This document shows, piece by piece, positions 61,660 to 64,000 of a DNA stretch of 64,000 nt (its first letter is position 1; every line of letters starts with the position of its first letter). The notes beneath the pieces were generated by a model. It searched no databases. It was not told the DNA's origin and was given only the letters and a program-made list of their open reading frames with translations. This DNA comes from Novacetimonas pomaceti (GTDB lineage: Bacteria; Pseudomonadota; Alphaproteobacteria; Acetobacterales; Acetobacteraceae): assembly GCF_003207955.1 (NCBI RefSeq), contig NZ_NOXG01000002.1, forward strand, positions 186,001-250,000, in the 5' to 3' direction. The translations under genes were made by a program, and so were the position numbers.

Positions 61660-63069
61660 ATGTCGGTACGAAAGGCGATTCTGGGACTTATGGCCGCAGG
61701 TGGCGTGGCATATGGTGGTGTCGTGGCCTATCTGACGCATTTCGATCACGAAACGGCCCCCGCGCCGGCATCGGCCGATGTGGATGCGGTTTCCGCCACC
61801 GCGCTGAATGTCATCCGCGAGGCGCGCTGTGATTACTGTCACGCGGCCAAGGTGGAACTGCCGTTCTATTTCAAGGTGCCTGTCGCCAACCAGCTGATGA
61901 GCAGCGACCGCGATCAGGGCCTGCGCCATTTCCGGGTCGAACCCGTGATCGAGGCCCTGCAGACCGGCAAGGTCCCCGGCGAGGAAGCCCTTGCCCGGAT
62001 CGAGGAAGTCGTGCGCCAGAACCGCATGCCCCCGTCGCTTTACCTGCTGATGCACTGGCATGCCCATATGTCGGCCGCGCAGCGCGATGCCGTCCTGGCA
62101 TGGATCGCGCAGGAACGGCGTGAGCATTACATGACGCCGGGCGTTGCCGAGCGCTTTGTCGCCGAACCGGTGCAGCCGGTGCCCGAATCCATACCTGTCG
62201 ATGCGAACAAGGTCGCGCTGGGCCAGCGCCTGTTCTTTGAAAAGAAACTGTCGGAGAACGGGGAGCTGAACTGCGCCAGCTGCCACAGCCTCCAGCACGC
62301 GGGCATGGATGGCCTTGTGACGGCGACGGGCATCTATGGGCAGAAGGGGCCGATCAACGATCCCACCGTCTTTAACGCCGCCCTGAACAAGAGCCAGTTC
62401 TGGAACGGGCGCGCGGCGACCCTGGCCGATCAGGCGGCCGGCCCGGTCATGAACCCGCTGGAAATGGGATCGCATGACTGGGGCAGTGTCGCGGACCGCC
62501 TGCGTTCGGACCCGACCTATGTCGCGGATTTCCAGACCGCCTTTGGCAGCCCGGATATCAACCAGGACACGATTACCGCCGCGATCGCCGAATTCGAAAA
62601 GACCCTGCTGACCCCCGACAGCCGGTTTGACCAGTATCTGAAGGGGGATGATACCGCCCTCAATACGCAGGAAAAACATGGCTATGAACTGTTCAAGAGC
62701 ATCGGGTGTTCGGGCTGTCATACCGGCGCGTCCATGGGCGGACAGGCGTTCGAGGTCATGGGGCTGGAGGGGAATTACTTCGCCGCGCGTGGCGGTGCCC
62801 TGACCGATGCGGACAAGGGACGTTTTACCGTGACCCACCAGCAGCAGGACATGGAACGTTTCAAGGTGCCGAACCTGCGCAACGTCGCCCTGACCGCGCC
62901 CTATTTCCACGATGGCAGCGTCAAGACGCTGGATGGCGCGGTGCGTGACATGGCGCGGTACCAGACGCCGGATCACGACATTTCCGATCAGGATGTCGCC
63001 GATATCGTCGCCTTCCTCAATACGCTGACGGGCAAGTACCAGGGACAGACCCTGACGCTGGGCCAGTAA
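61660..63069 (+). CDS. Tri-heme cytochrome c/quinol peroxidase (YhjA-like), membrane anchored
   Basis: A 469-residue c-type cytochrome with three heme-attachment motifs: CDYCH (57-61), CASCH (205-209) and CSGCH (350-354), after an N-terminal TM anchor (about 5-25). The last two belong to the classical di-heme peroxidase (MauG/BCCP) domain; the extra N-terminal heme domain matches E. coli YhjA, a tri-heme peroxidase of similar length that can use quinol. Role: reducing H2O2 in the periplasm with electrons from quinol or a cytochrome. It is followed by a strong terminator. Confidence 0.92.
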   Translation: MSVRKAILGLMAAGGVAYGGVVAYLTHFDHETAPAPASADVDAVSATALNVIREARCDYCHAAKVELPFYFKVPVANQLMSSDRDQGLRHFRVEPVIEALQTGKVPGEEALARIEEVVRQNRMPPSLYLLMHWHAHMSAAQRDAVLAWIAQERREHYMTPGVAERFVAEPVQPVPESIPVDANKVALGQRLFFEKKLSENGELNCASCHSLQHAGMDGLVTATGIYGQKGPINDPTVFNAALNKSQFWNGRAATLADQAAGPVMNPLEMGSHDWGSVADRLRSDPTYVADFQTAFGSPDINQDTITAAIAEFEKTLLTPDSRFDQYLKGDDTALNTQEKHGYELFKSIGCSGCHTGASMGGQAFEVMGLEGNYFAARGGALTDADKGRFTVTHQQQDMERFKVPNLRNVALTAPYFHDGSVKTLDGAVRDMARYQTPDHDISDQDVADIVAFLNTLTGKYQGQTLTLGQ

Positions 63070-63104
63070 GGCGTATTTCGGAACAACATGCTGGGAAAGT
63101 GGCA

Positions 63105-63167
63105 GAAGTTTTTTGAAGGCGGCGTTCTTTTGAAGCTTTTTGCAAAAAAGCTTCACCAAAAACTTCT
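63105..63167. repeat. Intergenic structured repeat, copy D (partial; inverted orientation)
   Basis: Outer arms GAAGTTTTTTG (63105-63115) and CCAAAAACTTC; inside, a degenerate AAGGCGGCGTTCTTTTG and an intact GAAGCTTTTTGC/AAAAAGCTTC hairpin. It runs in the same direction as copy C, and is between the peroxidase and smr genes. Confidence 0.75.
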
Positions 63168-63213
63168 TCATGATTACAGGGCAGCGTCCCCGGTTCCGGC
63201 GCGTTTCCGGCTC

Positions 63214-63243
63214 AACCCCGCCACATCATGTGGCGGGGTTTTC
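63214..63243 (+). terminator. Intrinsic terminator in the space between the peroxidase and smr genes
   Basis: AACCCCGCCACA-TCA-TGTGGCGGGGTT is a perfect 12-bp stem with a 3-nt loop followed by TTCTC; the T-run includes the last stem bases (TTTT). With copy D it makes up most of the 308-bp space 63070-63377. The remaining part before smr shows no clear promoter by eye. Confidence 0.8.
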
Positions 63244-63377
63244 TCATGCGGATATTACCCGCCGTCATGATAAGGGATGGCAATAGGACTATGCTTTGTT
63301 ACAGGCCGCACGCTACCCTGTCGTGAGGCACTGTTTTTCGCGAAACGGGACCAGCACTAAGGGGAAGGGCGATAAAC

Positions 63378-63977
63378 GTGCGGCGGCGTCGGACACTCAA
63401 TCAGGACGAGCAGGCGCTGTGGGCGGCCTTTACACAGGACATTTCCCCGCTGCGCCATGCCCGGGCAGCGCGTCCCGCCACCCCACGCGCGGCCCCCGCC
63501 GAAAAACCCGCGCAGGCGGCAGGACCGCCAGCACCATCAGTGTCGATGGATGATATCCGCCGCCTTGCCGCGCCGGGGCTGCATCACCACGCCCCTTCCC
63601 ACGGCAGGACGGAACATGACCGTGGCAGCGCGATTGAAATCGGGGTGAGGCGGCCTGGTCTGGATGACACAAGCTGGCGCGGGCTGGTCAGTGGGCGGCT
63701 GCGTCCGCAGCGACGGCTGGACCTGCATGGACAGATCGCGCAGACGGCCTTTCATCGCCTGCATGCGTTCCTGCTTCAGGCGCGTGCCGACAATGTGCGC
63801 TGCGTGGAAATCATTACCGGGCTTGGCAGCGGGGCCAATGGCGGCATCCTGCGGCGCGAACTTCCGCTGTGGCTGGGGCGGGCGGACATGCGGCGCTTCA
63901 TCCTGGCAGTGGTGCATCCGCATGCCGCCAATCAGGGCGCGGTGCGCGTCCTGCTGCGGCGTCAGTCGCGGCGGTAG
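63378..63977 (+). CDS. Smr/MutS2-domain protein (DNA/RNA-binding or nuclease-like)
   Basis: A 199-residue protein with a basic N-terminus, a Pro/Ala-rich linker (about 25-60) and a C-terminal Smr domain (about 110-195) with LDLHGQIAQTAFHRLHAF and ITGLGSGANGGILRRELPLWL. Smr domains often cut or bind nucleic acid; the conserved LDLHG and TGxG motifs are present. It starts with GTG at 63378. In other alphaproteobacteria an smr gene directly follows mltA; here two genes lie between. Confidence 0.88.
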   Translation: MRRRRTLNQDEQALWAAFTQDISPLRHARAARPATPRAAPAEKPAQAAGPPAPSVSMDDIRRLAAPGLHHHAPSHGRTEHDRGSAIEIGVRRPGLDDTSWRGLVSGRLRPQRRLDLHGQIAQTAFHRLHAFLLQARADNVRCVEIITGLGSGANGGILRRELPLWLGRADMRRFILAVVHPHAANQGAVRVLLRRQSRR

Positions 63978-64000
63978 GCGTCCGTCATCCCATCCGCCAG

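Overview
The window is a gene-dense, GC-rich stretch of an alphaproteobacterial chromosome. The best fit is an acetic acid bacterium (Acetobacteraceae, near Komagataeibacter/Gluconacetobacter). The evidence is the gene order (yidC-engB-argB-dapD-dapE; tsaD facing hemC-hemD; secB facing a Tim44-domain gene and mltA), the protein types (long-form Hpf, a PmtA-type phospholipid methyltransferase, Tim44-domain proteins) and a degenerate rather than working cytochrome c oxidase cassette. Nearly all of it is core housekeeping sequence. I see no prophage, transposase or CRISPR array.

Layout. 1-5.7 kb: the 3' end of yidC, then engB, argB (arginine), dapD and dapE (lysine and meso-diaminopimelate) and an unknown membrane protein. 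5.9-8.3 kb, minus strand: def, fmt and truA. 8.5-9.4 kb: a small heat-shock gene and a DUF1150 gene behind a good RpoH-type promoter. 9.5-15.2 kb, minus strand: an overlapping rnd-kdsD-lptC-lptA-lptB run for LPS assembly, then hpf. Next come tRNA-Leu(CAG) with its own promoter, an NDUFA9-like SDR, and gltD-gltB (glutamate synthase). 23-32 kb: an M3 peptidase, an ABC1 kinase-like protein, uvrB, an aldose 1-epimerase-like gene, greB, gshB and pmtA.

32.5-35.1 kb holds the most unusual locus. A subunit I homologue of heme-copper oxidases keeps both predicted low-spin heme ligands but has lost the heme a3 ligand, two of three CuB ligands, the cross-linked Tyr and the K-channel Lys. It overlaps ctaB (heme O synthase) and is followed by a 46-residue CoxF-like membrane peptide. 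No coxII, coxIII or ctaG is present beside it.

35-57 kb: a Tim44-domain protein, a pmbA/M16 peptidase pair, thrC, a secreted royal-jelly-type beta-propeller, an M32 carboxypeptidase, a TPR-glycosyltransferase fusion, glnD, mutS, murJ, a glutathione peroxidase, gpsA, tsaD, hemC and hemD. 57.9-64 kb: secB, a Tim44-domain gene and mltA, then a solitary DNA methyltransferase and a tri-heme YhjA-like peroxidase before an Smr-domain gene.

A family of intergenic repeats of about 60-90 bp (35.1, 41.9, 54.7 and 63.1 kb, plus a partial relative at 5.8 kb) can fold as an outer stem enclosing two hairpins. It occurs in both orientations, always between genes.
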